From Luteibacter sp. UNC138MFCol5.1 (GTDB lineage: Bacteria > Pseudomonadota > Gammaproteobacteria > Xanthomonadales > Rhodanobacteraceae): a stretch of 64,000 bases of DNA. Position numbers and translations under genes: made by a program. Shown one piece after another: positions 51,991-60,971 of this stretch (position 1 is the first letter of the stretch; each line of letters starts with the position of its first letter). The notes under the pieces were generated by a model. The model saw nothing but the letters and a program-made list of their open reading frames with translations, ran no database searches and was not told the origin of the DNA. Location of the stretch: positions 683,975-747,974 of the forward strand of contig NZ_FODZ01000003.1 of the NCBI RefSeq assembly GCF_900110505.1. Reading direction: 5' to 3'.

Positions 51991-53508
51991 ATGAGACGAC
52001 GGATCGCCACCCTGCTTTGCCTGCTGTCGATCGGCGCGACGCACGCGACCGCGACGACGACCTGGATGGCCGTCACGCTCGACGGCCGCAAGGTCGGCAA
52101 CATGCAGCTCGAACGCGACGCCGGCGACGGCGACGTGCGTACCTCGCAGACGATCGAACTTCGTGTCGCCCGAGGCTCCGCACCCCTGACGATCCGCAGT
52201 GCGACGACCACCACGGAGTCGTCCGACGGGGAACCGCTCGCGTTCGTTTCGCGCAATGGCTCGTCGAGCCAGGAAACGCATATCGAGGGGCACCGTCGCG
52301 ACGACGGCCGATTCCAGGTCACGACCCGCGTGGGCGGACAGACATCGGTCGGCCTGCTGAGCTGGCCGGAGGGTGCGCGACTGGGCGAAGGCCAGCGCCT
52401 CGCGATCGTGCGGGAAGGCTTCGCGGCGGGACATCGTTACACGATGCGTAACTTCGATCCGACCAAGCAGCAGGTCGCGACGCTCGACGTCGAGGTCGTC
52501 GGCGACGAGATCGTCGAGCTGCCGGGCGGCGACGAGCGCCTGCACCACCTGCGCCAGAGCCTCGCCGGATCGGGCGAAGCCCAGCGCCTCGACCTGTGGG
52601 TGGACGACGGCGGCAACATGCGCAAGGGGCTCTCGCCATCGATCGGCCATCGCATGGAGTTGATGGCGTGCGACGAAGCCTGCGCCAACGCGCCCGACCA
52701 GGACGTCGACGTGCTTCGCTCGGCGATGGTGATGGCGCCGCGCTTCATCACGCCCGCGCTGCGCGAGCAGGCGGCGCGCTACACGATGATCGTGTCGGGC
52801 GACCTTGCCAGCCCGTTCGCGGTCACCGACGAGCAGCAGGTCGTGTCGCGCGGCGACGGCGTGTACGAGGTGACGATCGGCGCGCCGCGCGCGCACGAGA
52901 AGGAGAGCGGCCCGACGAAGGAAGACCTCGCCGCGAATCCATGGGTGCAGTCGAACCATCCCGACGTCGTCGCGCTGGCCGGCGAAGCGGCCGGCGGCGC
53001 GGATACGGACATGCGACGCATGCTCCGCCTGCGCAGCTTCGTGTCCGGCTATATCCAGCCTACCGCGCTCGACGTGGGCTACGCGTCCGCGCTCGAAACG
53101 CTGCGCACCCGACAGGGCGACTGCACGGAGCACGCGGTGCTGCTCGCTGCGCTTGGCCGCTCGCTCGGCATCCCCACGCGCATCGTCACCGGGCTGGTCT
53201 ATACCGACCGTTTCGCGAAGGCCTCGCATGTCTACGTGCCGCACACCTGGGTGCAGTCGTGGATCGACGGGCGCTGGGTGAGCTTCGATTCCGCGAACGT
53301 GCGTTTCGACACGACGCACATCGCCCTCGGCGTCGGCAATGGCGACCCCTGGCGGTTCTTTTCGGCCATGGCGTCGCTGGGCCGGATCAGGATCGATCGC
53401 GTGTCGCCCGTCGAAGGCGTGATCTACAAGGCGCCTGCGCCCGTGCAGCGGGTCCTGCCCCGGGAGCCGAACACCAGGGAGCCACCTCCGTCGAACGGGA
53501 AGCACTGA
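51991..53508 (+). CDS. Exported transglutaminase-like protein, tandem copy 2
   Basis: This 505-residue paralogue of the preceding protein has a signal peptide [21 protein letters not shown]. It could also start at 51961, ten codons earlier. It keeps [38 protein letters not shown], the Cys in [12 protein letters not shown], His in [10 protein letters not shown] and Asp in [13 protein letters not shown], so the catalytic triad is complete. It follows copy 1 after about 50 bases on the same strand. Its C-terminus is Pro-rich ([14 protein letters not shown]). Confidence 0.8.
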   Translation: MRRRIATLLCLLSIGATHATATTTWMAVTLDGRKVGNMQLERDAGDGDVRTSQTIELRVARGSAPLTIRSATTTTESSDGEPLAFVSRNGSSSQETHIEGHRRDDGRFQVTTRVGGQTSVGLLSWPEGARLGEGQRLAIVREGFAAGHRYTMRNFDPTKQQVATLDVEVVGDEIVELPGGDERLHHLRQSLAGSGEAQRLDLWVDDGGNMRKGLSPSIGHRMELMACDEACANAPDQDVDVLRSAMVMAPRFITPALREQAARYTMIVSGDLASPFAVTDEQQVVSRGDGVYEVTIGAPRAHEKESGPTKEDLAANPWVQSNHPDVVALAGEAAGGADTDMRRMLRLRSFVSGYIQPTALDVGYASALETLRTRQGDCTEHAVLLAALGRSLGIPTRIVTGLVYTDRFAKASHVYVPHTWVQSWIDGRWVSFDSANVRFDTTHIALGVGNGDPWRFFSAMASLGRIRIDRVSPVEGVIYKAPAPVQRVLPREPNTREPPPSNGKH

Positions 53509-53532
53509 GCCGCACCACGCCGAATGGGGCAC

Positions 53533-53560
53533 TTGACTCGCGCCGCCAACGTGCTGTGAT
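53533..53560 (+). promoter_or_regulatory. Candidate sigma-70-type promoter of the third transglutaminase-like gene
   Basis: TTGACT (53533-53538) and TGTGAT (53555-53560) are spaced 16 bases apart, 32 bases ahead of the ATG. It has the same -10 as the promoter proposed for copy 1. Confidence 0.45.
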
Positions 53561-53592
53561 GAGGGCGTCCCCAACAATCCGGACGTACGCTC

Positions 53593-55080
53593 ATGAGACG
53601 CTGCCTGGCCGTCCTCGCCGTACTGTGCGCGCTTCCCACGGCCGTTCCGGCCGAGGAACGCTGGATGACCGTCCTGCTCGACGGTCGCAAGGTGGGCAGC
53701 CTGCGTATCGACCGCGAGGTCGAGGCCGACCGGGTGGTCACCCGTCAGGTCCTCGATTTCCGGATGACCCGGGCGAAGACGCCGATGGCGCTTCGCACGG
53801 AGCTGCGTTCGACGGAATCGGCGTCGGGCGCCCCTCTCGCCTTCTATGCCAGCACCCGGATGTCTAGCCAGGAGAACCTCGCGACCGGCCAGGTGCGCGA
53901 CGACGGGCTGTTCCAGATCTCCAATACCGTCGGCGGCCAGTCGAAGATCGACCTCCTCATCTGGCCTGCGGGCGCCACGCTCGCGGAAGGCCAGCGCCTG
54001 ACCGTCGTCCGCGAGGGATTCCGACCGGGCACCACCTACCGCGTGCGGAACTTCGACTCCACGAAGCAACAGGTCGCGAACGTCGACGTGACGGTCATCG
54101 GCCGGGAAGTGGTGACGATGCCCGACGAGACCCGGGAAACGCTGCACCATCTGCGCCAGTCCATCGCCGGATCGGCCACCGACCACAGCGTGGACATCTG
54201 GGTCGACGACAACGGATACATCCGCCGCAGCGTCGCGCCGCTGCTCGGGTTCCGGCTGGAAATGGCCGCCTGCGACGCCGCGTGCGCGCAGGCACCCGAC
54301 CAGGACATCGACCTGCTCCGCGCCGCGATGATCGTCTCGCCGCGACCCATGGTCGCCGCGCTGCGTGTCGCGCCGGTGCGTTACACGATCAGCGTGCGCG
54401 GCAAGCACGCCAATCCCTTCATCCAGACCGACGAGCAGAAGGTGTACTCGCTGGGCGACGGGGTCTACCTCGTCGACGTGGGCTTCGGCTCGCGGCACAG
54501 CGACGAGCCCGGCCCCCTGCCCGAGGACACCGCGCCGAATCCCTGGGTGCAGTCCGATGCGGAACCGGTGATCGCGCTGGCGAAACGGGCCGCGGGCGAC
54601 GCGAGGAGCGACCTGCAACGCATGCGTCGCATGCGCACCTTCCTCTCCGAATACATCACCGCGAAGGGGCTGGACGTCGGATACGCATCGGCGCTCGAAA
54701 CCGCGACGACGCGGCGCGGCGACTGCACCGAACACGCGGTGCTCCTGACGGCCATGGCACGCGCGCTCGGCATCCCGGCACGCGTCGTCACCGGCATCGT
54801 CTACGCGGAACGCATGGGCGGCGCGAACCGCGTCTTCATTCCGCACGCGTGGGCGCAGGCGTGGATCGACAACCGCTGGATCAGCTTCGACTCCGCGCAG
54901 CGCCGCTTCGATTCCACCCATATCGCCATGGGCACCGGAAGCGGCGAGCCCTGGCGATTCTTCGCCGCGATGAGCACCCTCGGCAGCATCCGCATCGAAC
55001 GCGCGTTGCCGGGTTCGAACCTCATGGACATCCCGGTGCCGGCCAGCGGGACGCAGGGCGGGGGCGGCCAGGCGCCGTGA
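53593..55080 (+). CDS. Exported transglutaminase-like protein, tandem copy 3
   Basis: This 495-residue third paralogue has a signal peptide MRRCLAVLAVLCALPTAVPA, then RWMTVLLDGRKVGSLRI, the Cys-pair motif [27 protein letters not shown], and the triad Cys in [12 protein letters not shown], His in IPHAWAQAWI and Asp in SFDSAQRRFDSTH. Sequence drift relative to copies 1 and 2 suggests an old duplication. It ends with a low-complexity tail (ASGTQGGGGQAP). The SPFH gene begins 66 bases after it. Confidence 0.8.
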   Translation: MRRCLAVLAVLCALPTAVPAEERWMTVLLDGRKVGSLRIDREVEADRVVTRQVLDFRMTRAKTPMALRTELRSTESASGAPLAFYASTRMSSQENLATGQVRDDGLFQISNTVGGQSKIDLLIWPAGATLAEGQRLTVVREGFRPGTTYRVRNFDSTKQQVANVDVTVIGREVVTMPDETRETLHHLRQSIAGSATDHSVDIWVDDNGYIRRSVAPLLGFRLEMAACDAACAQAPDQDIDLLRAAMIVSPRPMVAALRVAPVRYTISVRGKHANPFIQTDEQKVYSLGDGVYLVDVGFGSRHSDEPGPLPEDTAPNPWVQSDAEPVIALAKRAAGDARSDLQRMRRMRTFLSEYITAKGLDVGYASALETATTRRGDCTEHAVLLTAMARALGIPARVVTGIVYAERMGGANRVFIPHAWAQAWIDNRWISFDSAQRRFDSTHIAMGTGSGEPWRFFAAMSTLGSIRIERALPGSNLMDIPVPASGTQGGGGQAP

Positions 55081-55086
55081 CGGCAC

Positions 55087-55113
55087 TTGAACCTGATATC
55101 AAGTTGATATCAA
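55087..55113 (+). promoter_or_regulatory. Tandem TGATATCAA boxes ahead of the SPFH gene
   Basis: TGATATCAA occurs at 55094-55102 and 55105-55113, exactly 11 bp apart, each box containing the palindrome TGATATCA. A possible -35 (TTGAAC, 55087-55092) overlaps the left side, so a bound protein would block transcription. Tandem palindromic boxes about one helical turn apart suit operators of ribbon-helix-helix repressors such as MetJ and Arc. Confidence 0.55.
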
Positions 55114-55146
55114 CTAGTCCCACATCTTCCAGGGGGAACCGCCGTC

Positions 55147-56013
55147 ATGAATGAACGCTCCGCCGCATCCCTTCCGGGGATTCCGACGATCCTCGTCTTC
55201 CTCGTCGCGATCGTGCTCGTCGCCGGCTGGGTCTTCGGACAGGTCGCGCATGCCGGCAATCCGGCGGCGACCGGCGCCTTCGTGCTCATTCCGCTGTTCG
55301 CGTTCCTGGCCAAGGGTTTCTTCCAGGTGCAGCCGAACCAGGGCCAGGTGATGCAGCTGTTCGGCAAGTACGCCGGCACGGAGCGTCGCGAGGGCCTGCG
55401 CTGGACCAACCCGTTCTACTCGCGCCGCCCGGTGAGCCTGCGCGTGCGCAACTTCGAGAGCGGTCGCCTGAAGGTGAACGACAACGACGGCAATCCGATC
55501 GAGATAGCGGCGATCGTGGTCTGGCAGGTCGTCGACACGGCCGAGGCCGTGTTCTGCGTCGATGACTACGAGAACTTCGTGCAGATCCAGAGCGAGTCGG
55601 CGCTGCGCCAGATGGCGCAGAGCTACGCGTACGACGCGCACGACGACGCCAAGGCGTCGCTGCGTAGCCACGGCGAGGAAGTGAACAACCACCTGCGCCA
55701 GGAAATCGAGGCGCGCCTCAACAAGGCGGGCGTGCAGGTCATCGAATCGCGCATCAGCCACCTCGCCTACGCGCAGGAGATCGCCCAGGCGATGCTGCAG
55801 CGCCAGCAGGCCGGCGCGATCGTGGCGGCGCGCGAGCGCATCGTGGAAGGCGCCGTCGGCATGGTCGCCCTCGCGCTCGACCAGCTGCGCGCGCAGGGCG
55901 TGGTCGAACTCGACGAGGAACGCAAGGCGGCGATGGTCTCGAACCTGCTCGTCGTCCTGTGTGGCGACCGGGCCACGCAACCGGTCGTCAACGCCGGTTC
56001 GCTCTATAACTGA
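55147..56013 (+). CDS. SPFH/Band 7 domain membrane protein
   Basis: This 288-residue protein has an N-terminal pair of hydrophobic segments ([19 protein letters not shown] and [17 protein letters not shown]) and then an SPFH domain with [40 protein letters not shown] and a long charged helix ending [17 protein letters not shown]. Such stomatin/flotillin-like proteins build membrane rings or rafts. The C-terminal [21 protein letters not shown] is typical of the subgroup found with small Arc-like proteins. The next gene starts seven bases after its stop. Confidence 0.85.
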   Translation: MNERSAASLPGIPTILVFLVAIVLVAGWVFGQVAHAGNPAATGAFVLIPLFAFLAKGFFQVQPNQGQVMQLFGKYAGTERREGLRWTNPFYSRRPVSLRVRNFESGRLKVNDNDGNPIEIAAIVVWQVVDTAEAVFCVDDYENFVQIQSESALRQMAQSYAYDAHDDAKASLRSHGEEVNNHLRQEIEARLNKAGVQVIESRISHLAYAQEIAQAMLQRQQAGAIVAARERIVEGAVGMVALALDQLRAQGVVELDEERKAAMVSNLLVVLCGDRATQPVVNAGSLYN

Positions 56014-56020
56014 TCCGATC

Positions 56021-56209
56021 GTGGCGGCCGAGAAGAAAGCCTATCCGCTACGCGTGAGCGCGACCGTCCTCGAGGCCATGCAGGCGTGGTCCGAGGACGA
56101 GTTGCGCTCGCTCAACGCGCAGATCGAATACGTGCTGCGCGACGCGCTGCGCCGCGCGGGACGCCTGAAGCCGCGGGCCATCGAACCGATCGACGATCCG
56201 GAAGGCTGA
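56021..56209 (+). CDS. Small Arc-like (ribbon-helix-helix) protein
   Basis: This 62-residue protein starts at a GTG seven bases after the SPFH stop (MAAEKKAYPLRVSATVLEAM). The pattern is that of a ribbon-helix-helix: a short beta segment (YPLRVSATV), helix A (LEAMQAWSEDEL) and helix B (SLNAQIEYVLRDALRRAGR), close to Arc/MetJ DNA-binding domains. Its tail is acidic. It may repress its own operon through the TGATATCAA boxes at 55094. The longer frame upstream overlaps the SPFH gene and is not needed. Confidence 0.72.
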   Translation: MAAEKKAYPLRVSATVLEAMQAWSEDELRSLNAQIEYVLRDALRRAGRLKPRAIEPIDDPEG

Positions 56210-56255
56210 TAGCGACCGATCCGCAGGGGCGCGCGCCGTGGCGACATCGTTTCGT

Positions 56256-56350
56256 CGTAGGAGCGCGCCCTGCGCGCGACATCGTTTCGCGAAGCGCTCA
56301 GGTCCGGAACGCACGGCCCCAAAACATGTCGCGCGCAAGGCGCTCCTACG
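56256..56350. repeat. REP-like inverted pair, family 1, copy C
   Basis: The left arm starts CGTAGGAGCGCGCCCTGCGC at 56256, and a slightly shortened right arm ends at 56350. The right arm supplies the TAG stop codon of the DUF423 gene. A second GACATCGTTTCG just left of the arm suggests a local duplication. Confidence 0.8.
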
Positions 56351-56726
56351 TGGCTCGCGCGCGCAGGGCGATGGCCAACCCGATCCACCCCACGATGAAC
56401 GCCACGCCGCCGAACGGCGTGATCGCGCCCACGATCCGCGGTGCCCCGAGGGCGAGCGCATAAAGGCTGCCCGAGAAGAGGACGATACCCGCGACGAACG
56501 CCCATACCGCCACGCGACGCGCCCGACCGGCGGCCGGCACCGCGACCGCCACGGCCAGCGCCAGCGCGTGCCAGAAGTGGTACTCGACGCCCGTGTGCCA
56601 CGTGCCGAGCGCGGCATCGCCGAGCACGCCGCGCAGCGCGTGGGCACCGAAGGCACCGACCGCCACGGCGGACGCGCCAGCCGCGCCGACGAGCACGGCC
56701 TCTGTCAGGGGGACATGTTGTCGCAT
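56346..56726 (-). CDS. DUF423 (YgdD-like) small membrane protein
   Basis: This 126-residue inner-membrane protein has four hydrophobic helices and the DUF423 pattern AGASAVAVGAFGAHALRG, TGVEYHFWHALAL, LYALALGAPRIVGAITPFGG and FIVGWIGLAI. No biochemical role is known for the family. The ATG at 56726 has GAGGA nine bases upstream; the in-frame ATG at 56735 has no spaced ribosome-binding site. The stop codon lies within a REP-like repeat. Confidence 0.85.
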   Translation of the reverse strand: MRQHVPLTEAVLVGAAGASAVAVGAFGAHALRGVLGDAALGTWHTGVEYHFWHALALAVAVAVPAAGRARRVAVWAFVAGIVLFSGSLYALALGAPRIVGAITPFGGVAFIVGWIGLAIALRARAT

Positions 56727-56806
56727 CGAAGGCATTCCTCATCCGGGGGCGCCTGCCCGCGCGGGCGGGTGGCGTATCCTGCGCAGGATATCTCGCGGAG
56801 CATCGC

Positions 56807-57421
56807 ATGACGCCGTCCACCCGCCGGGTCTTCCTGGCACTGATCGCCCTGCTCGCCCTCGTGTCCCTCAGCGCCTGCCAGCGCGAGCCACAGCCGGAGT
56901 GGCGCCTCAACGATGTGTCCGGCCACCTGCCCGACCTCGACTTCCGGCTCACGGACGACAACGGCAAGCCCGTGACCGGCGCCGACTTCAAGGGCAAGGT
57001 GACGGTGATGTACTTCGGCTACACGCACTGCCCCGATGTCTGCCCGTTGACGCTGACCCAGCTGCATGTCGTGCTCGATCGCCTCGGCGCGCCCGCGGAG
57101 AAGGTGCGCATCCTGTTCGTCAGCGTCGATCCCGCGCGCGACACGCCGGCCGTCATGCATGCCTACGTGAACGCCTTCGACAAGCGCGCCGTCGGCCTCG
57201 TCGGCTCCGACCGCGACGTCGAGGCACTGGCCAAGCGCTATCGCTCCGCGTTCACGCGCGAGCCCGACCGGGGCGACGGCAATTACGAGGTCAGCCACAG
57301 CTCGGCGATCTACATCTTCGACGGCGACGGCAAGGCGCGCCTGCTGGCCACGCCCTCCGCCTCGCAGGACGATATCGTCCACGACCTGCACCTGCTCACT
57401 TCGATGGAGTCCACGCCATGA
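56807..57421 (+). CDS. SCO1/SenC family copper-binding lipoprotein
   Basis: This 204-residue thioredoxin-fold protein takes part in copper delivery to, or disulfide control of, cytochrome c oxidase CuA. A lipoprotein signal peptide ends in LSAC, and the CxxxC motif is in THCPDVCPLTLTQL, with the distal His in VSHSSAIYIF. This is the full copper-ligand set. The start at 56807 opens the signal peptide. Its stop overlaps the start of a PCuAC chaperone gene as ATGA, a common pair in oxidase assembly. Confidence 0.92.
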   Translation: MTPSTRRVFLALIALLALVSLSACQREPQPEWRLNDVSGHLPDLDFRLTDDNGKPVTGADFKGKVTVMYFGYTHCPDVCPLTLTQLHVVLDRLGAPAEKVRILFVSVDPARDTPAVMHAYVNAFDKRAVGLVGSDRDVEALAKRYRSAFTREPDRGDGNYEVSHSSAIYIFDGDGKARLLATPSASQDDIVHDLHLLTSMESTP

Positions 57422-57858
57422 TGGTTCGCACGATCGCCGCCGCCCTGCTCCTCGCCGCCGGCGCCGCCCACGCGACGGATACGGTGAGAGCTTCCGGCGC
57501 GTGGATCCGCGTGCTTCCCGGCAACCTGCCGGCAGGCGGTTACGCCACGTTCGAGAATCCCGGCGACGGCAAGGTCTCGATCACCGACGCGACCAGCGCG
57601 GATTATGGCGAGGCGATGATCCACCGGAGCAGCACGGAAACCGGCATGGGCCGCATGGAAATGGTGGACGAGGTGCCCGTGCCCGCCAGGGGCGAGGTCG
57701 CCTTCTCGCCGGGCGGCTACCACGTGATGCTGATGAATCCCAAGCACCCGGTGAAGCCGGGCGACACGGTCGTCGTGACCTTCACCCTTTCCGACGGATC
57801 GACACTGGCCGTGCCCTTCCTGGCGCGACCGGCGAACGCGAAGGGGCTGGCGGACTGA
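57418..57858 (+). CDS. PCu(A)C periplasmic copper chaperone
   Basis: This 146-residue PCuAC-family protein has a signal peptide (MVRTIAAALLLAAGAAHA) and the Cu(I)-binding set of His and Met residues: MIHRSSTETGMGRMEM followed by GGYHVMLMNPKHPV. PCuAC works with Sco to insert copper into cytochrome c oxidase. The ATG at 57418 overlaps the sco stop; an adjacent ATG at 57421 is equivalent. Two copper-assembly genes in one coupled unit support the role. Confidence 0.92.
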   Translation: MMVRTIAAALLLAAGAAHATDTVRASGAWIRVLPGNLPAGGYATFENPGDGKVSITDATSADYGEAMIHRSSTETGMGRMEMVDEVPVPARGEVAFSPGGYHVMLMNPKHPVKPGDTVVVTFTLSDGSTLAVPFLARPANAKGLAD

Positions 57859-57892
57859 CCACGCCGCGGCGCAGCGGCGCGGACGAACACCT

Positions 57893-58162
57893 TCAGCGGA
57901 TGTCGAATGCCTCCGGCAACTCATGCACCGAGAGTTCCTCTCGGTAGAGTTCGTCCACCCTCGCGTGCTCCGGGCCGTCGCGCAGCCACTCCTCCATGGA
58001 CTCGATCGCGCCGCGCTCGCCGTAGACGACCACCTCGACGCTCCCGTCGGACAGGTTCTTCGCGAACCCCGTGAGGCCGAGCCCCAGCGCGCGCTCGCGG
58101 GCCGAAGCCCTGAAGAACACGCCCTGTACCTTGCCCCTGACGACGAAACGCGTGGCTTGCAT
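57893..58162 (-). CDS. acyP: Acylphosphatase
   Basis: AcyP hydrolyses acyl phosphates. The 89-residue protein is standard size and contains the motif GKVQGVFFRASARERA, with the catalytic Arg, then GFAKNLSDGSVEVVVYG, with the catalytic Asn. It lies five bases after the stop of the thioredoxin-like gene on the same strand, probably in one transcript yihY-tlpA-acyP. Confidence 0.95.
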   Translation of the reverse strand: MQATRFVVRGKVQGVFFRASARERALGLGLTGFAKNLSDGSVEVVVYGERGAIESMEEWLRDGPEHARVDELYREELSVHELPEAFDIR

Positions 58163-58167
58163 GATCG

Positions 58168-58650
58168 TTACCCCTTCGGGTTCGGATGCTTCGACATCTC
58201 GTCCCTGAGCTTTTCGGCGGTCACGGGACCGACGAACCGTTTGGCCAGGCGACCGTCCGGTGCGATCAGCCAGCTGGTGGGCAGCCCCTTGGCTTCGCCG
58301 AAATCCGTCGGCGGCGCGGTGACGTCGACCTGCGCGATGGGGTACGACACCGGGTGCTTTCCGAGGAAGGCTTCGATCTCCTTCGGGTCCGTGTCCTCGT
58401 ACGCCAGACCGATGGCCGTGACGTCCTTGCGGCCTTTCACGAACGCCGAGATGTCCGGCATCTCCTTGATGCACGGTACGCACCACGTCGCCCAGTAATT
58501 GACGAGCACCCACTTGCCGCGCTGCGCGGCGAGGTCGAACGGCTTGCCGTCGAGGGTTTTCACGGAAAGCTGGTAGACCCTGGCGTCGTCCGCGGCGAAC
58601 GCGGGAAGAGCGGTCGCGAGGGCGGCGGCGGCGAGCAGGCGGCGGATCAT
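58168..58650 (-). CDS. TlpA-like periplasmic thioredoxin-fold protein
   Basis: This 160-residue exported TlpA/ResA-type protein has a signal peptide (MIRRLLAAAALATALPAFA), the redox motif WCVPC in VNYWATWCVPCIKEMP, and the cis-Pro loop GLPTSWLIAPDG. Such proteins reduce disulfides on periplasmic partners, often cytochrome-related. Its start overlaps the YihY stop as ATGA. Confidence 0.9.
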   Translation of the reverse strand: MIRRLLAAAALATALPAFAADDARVYQLSVKTLDGKPFDLAAQRGKWVLVNYWATWCVPCIKEMPDISAFVKGRKDVTAIGLAYEDTDPKEIEAFLGKHPVSYPIAQVDVTAPPTDFGEAKGLPTSWLIAPDGRLAKRFVGPVTAEKLRDEMSKHPNPKG

Positions 58651-59930
58651 GCGGGGGAATCCTCGGTGGGGACCGGAACCGGCGGGGGCGGAAAAAGGGC
58701 GTCGAGTCTCGCGCCGAGCGTGGCGTCGAGCGCTTCGGCCAGATTATCCAGCAACCCGAGAAGCTCGGGTGGAAGAACGATTCCCAGACGCTGGACCTGT
58801 TCCCGGGGATGCAGCGGCAGACGGTACTGGGTACAGCGATAGACGCGCAGCAGTTCGGTGGCGTCGAGGCTGCGGGTGAGAAGCCAGCCGCCGGCTTCGC
58901 CGCGCTGGATCATGTCCGCGCGCTGCAGGTCGTCGAAATAGCAGGCGATCGCGCTCGACGGCAGATAGGGCTCGCGCACGCGCACGATGGCGGGGTCGAC
59001 GCTCTCCCCCGTCCGCTGCGCATGGACGAAATGCTGGAGCACCACCAGCAGGCCGATGAATTCCGCCCCTTCGGGCAGCGCCTCGTGAGGCACGACGTAT
59101 TCGAACGCGGAGATCGACGCCGCGATGGACGCGCCGAGGATCACGATGATCCACGAGAGGTAGATCCACAGGAGGAAGATCGGGATCGCGGCGAGCGCGC
59201 CGTAGATCTCTTCGTAGTTCGGCGAATTGCGGATGAACTGCGCGAAGCCCCAGCGCGCGCCCTCGAACAGGATGGCACCCAGCAGCGCGCCGATGGCCGC
59301 GTGCCGCCACGAGACACGGCGGTTGGGGATCATCGTGTACATCAGCACGAGGGTGACGAAGGTGATCGTGAAGGGCAGCAGGTTGAGCAGGCTGCTCTGC
59401 GTCGCCAGCGTGTCCGCCGCCTCGTGCAGCAGCGGGAACGCCGCGATGTACGAGGAGAGCGCCAGGCCGCCGACGACGAGGATCGGCCCCAGCGTGAGCG
59501 CGGCCCAGTACAGGAGCAGGCGCGAGGTCCAGCCGCGCGGCTTGCGGACGCGCCAGATCCGGTTGAGGCGATCCTCAATGCTGACCATCATCGATACGGC
59601 GCTGAACAGCATCACCAGGATCGAGATGCCCGTCAGCTGGCTCGCCTTGTCGGCGAAGGCGAGCATGTATTCCTGGATCTTCATGCCGGTCGCCGGCACG
59701 AAATTCTGGAAAGCGTAGTTGGCGAGCGCGCCCCGCCACTCTGCGAACACCGGGAACGCCGAAAGGATCGCGAAGACGGCCACCGTGAGCGGCACCAGCG
59801 ACACCAGTGTCGTGTACGACAGGGCGCCCGCCGTTTCGAAGCACTTGTCGTCGACGAAGCGCAGCCAGGTGAAGCGCGAAAAACTCAGCGCGCGGTCGCG
59901 GTCGATGCGCAGCGGCATGTCCATCCTCAT
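58647..59930 (-). CDS. YihY/UPF0761 family membrane protein
   Basis: This 427-residue protein has about six membrane helices, with the family signatures TAGALSYTTLVSLVPL, SIEDRLNRIWRVRKPR, and GALLGAILFEGARWGF. The C-terminal 130 residues are soluble, with a winged-helix-like look and a Pro-rich tail (LFPPPPVPVP). The family was formerly annotated RNase BN in error; its real function is not settled. It is divergent from wrbA and begins the yihY-tlpA-acyP run. Confidence 0.88.
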   Translation of the reverse strand: MRMDMPLRIDRDRALSFSRFTWLRFVDDKCFETAGALSYTTLVSLVPLTVAVFAILSAFPVFAEWRGALANYAFQNFVPATGMKIQEYMLAFADKASQLTGISILVMLFSAVSMMVSIEDRLNRIWRVRKPRGWTSRLLLYWAALTLGPILVVGGLALSSYIAAFPLLHEAADTLATQSSLLNLLPFTITFVTLVLMYTMIPNRRVSWRHAAIGALLGAILFEGARWGFAQFIRNSPNYEEIYGALAAIPIFLLWIYLSWIIVILGASIAASISAFEYVVPHEALPEGAEFIGLLVVLQHFVHAQRTGESVDPAIVRVREPYLPSSAIACYFDDLQRADMIQRGEAGGWLLTRSLDATELLRVYRCTQYRLPLHPREQVQRLGIVLPPELLGLLDNLAEALDATLGARLDALFPPPPVPVPTEDSPA

Positions 59931-59982
59931 CCCGAACGATTGGGAACACGTGTCAGTTCTGCGAGACTAACCGCCTTCGTAA

Positions 59983-60941
<959 letters not shown>

Positions 60942-60971
60942 GCGCATCGACGCCGGCTCGAGGACACGACG

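Noticed and set aside
50301-52322. Two-kilobase N-terminal extension of PurT
   Set aside because: The extension is antisense to two transglutaminase-like genes with signal peptides and intact triads, while PurT has a conserved start at 50300.
58647-59930. Ribonuclease BN
   Set aside because: This old name for YihY-type membrane proteins was a misannotation; no nuclease motif is present.
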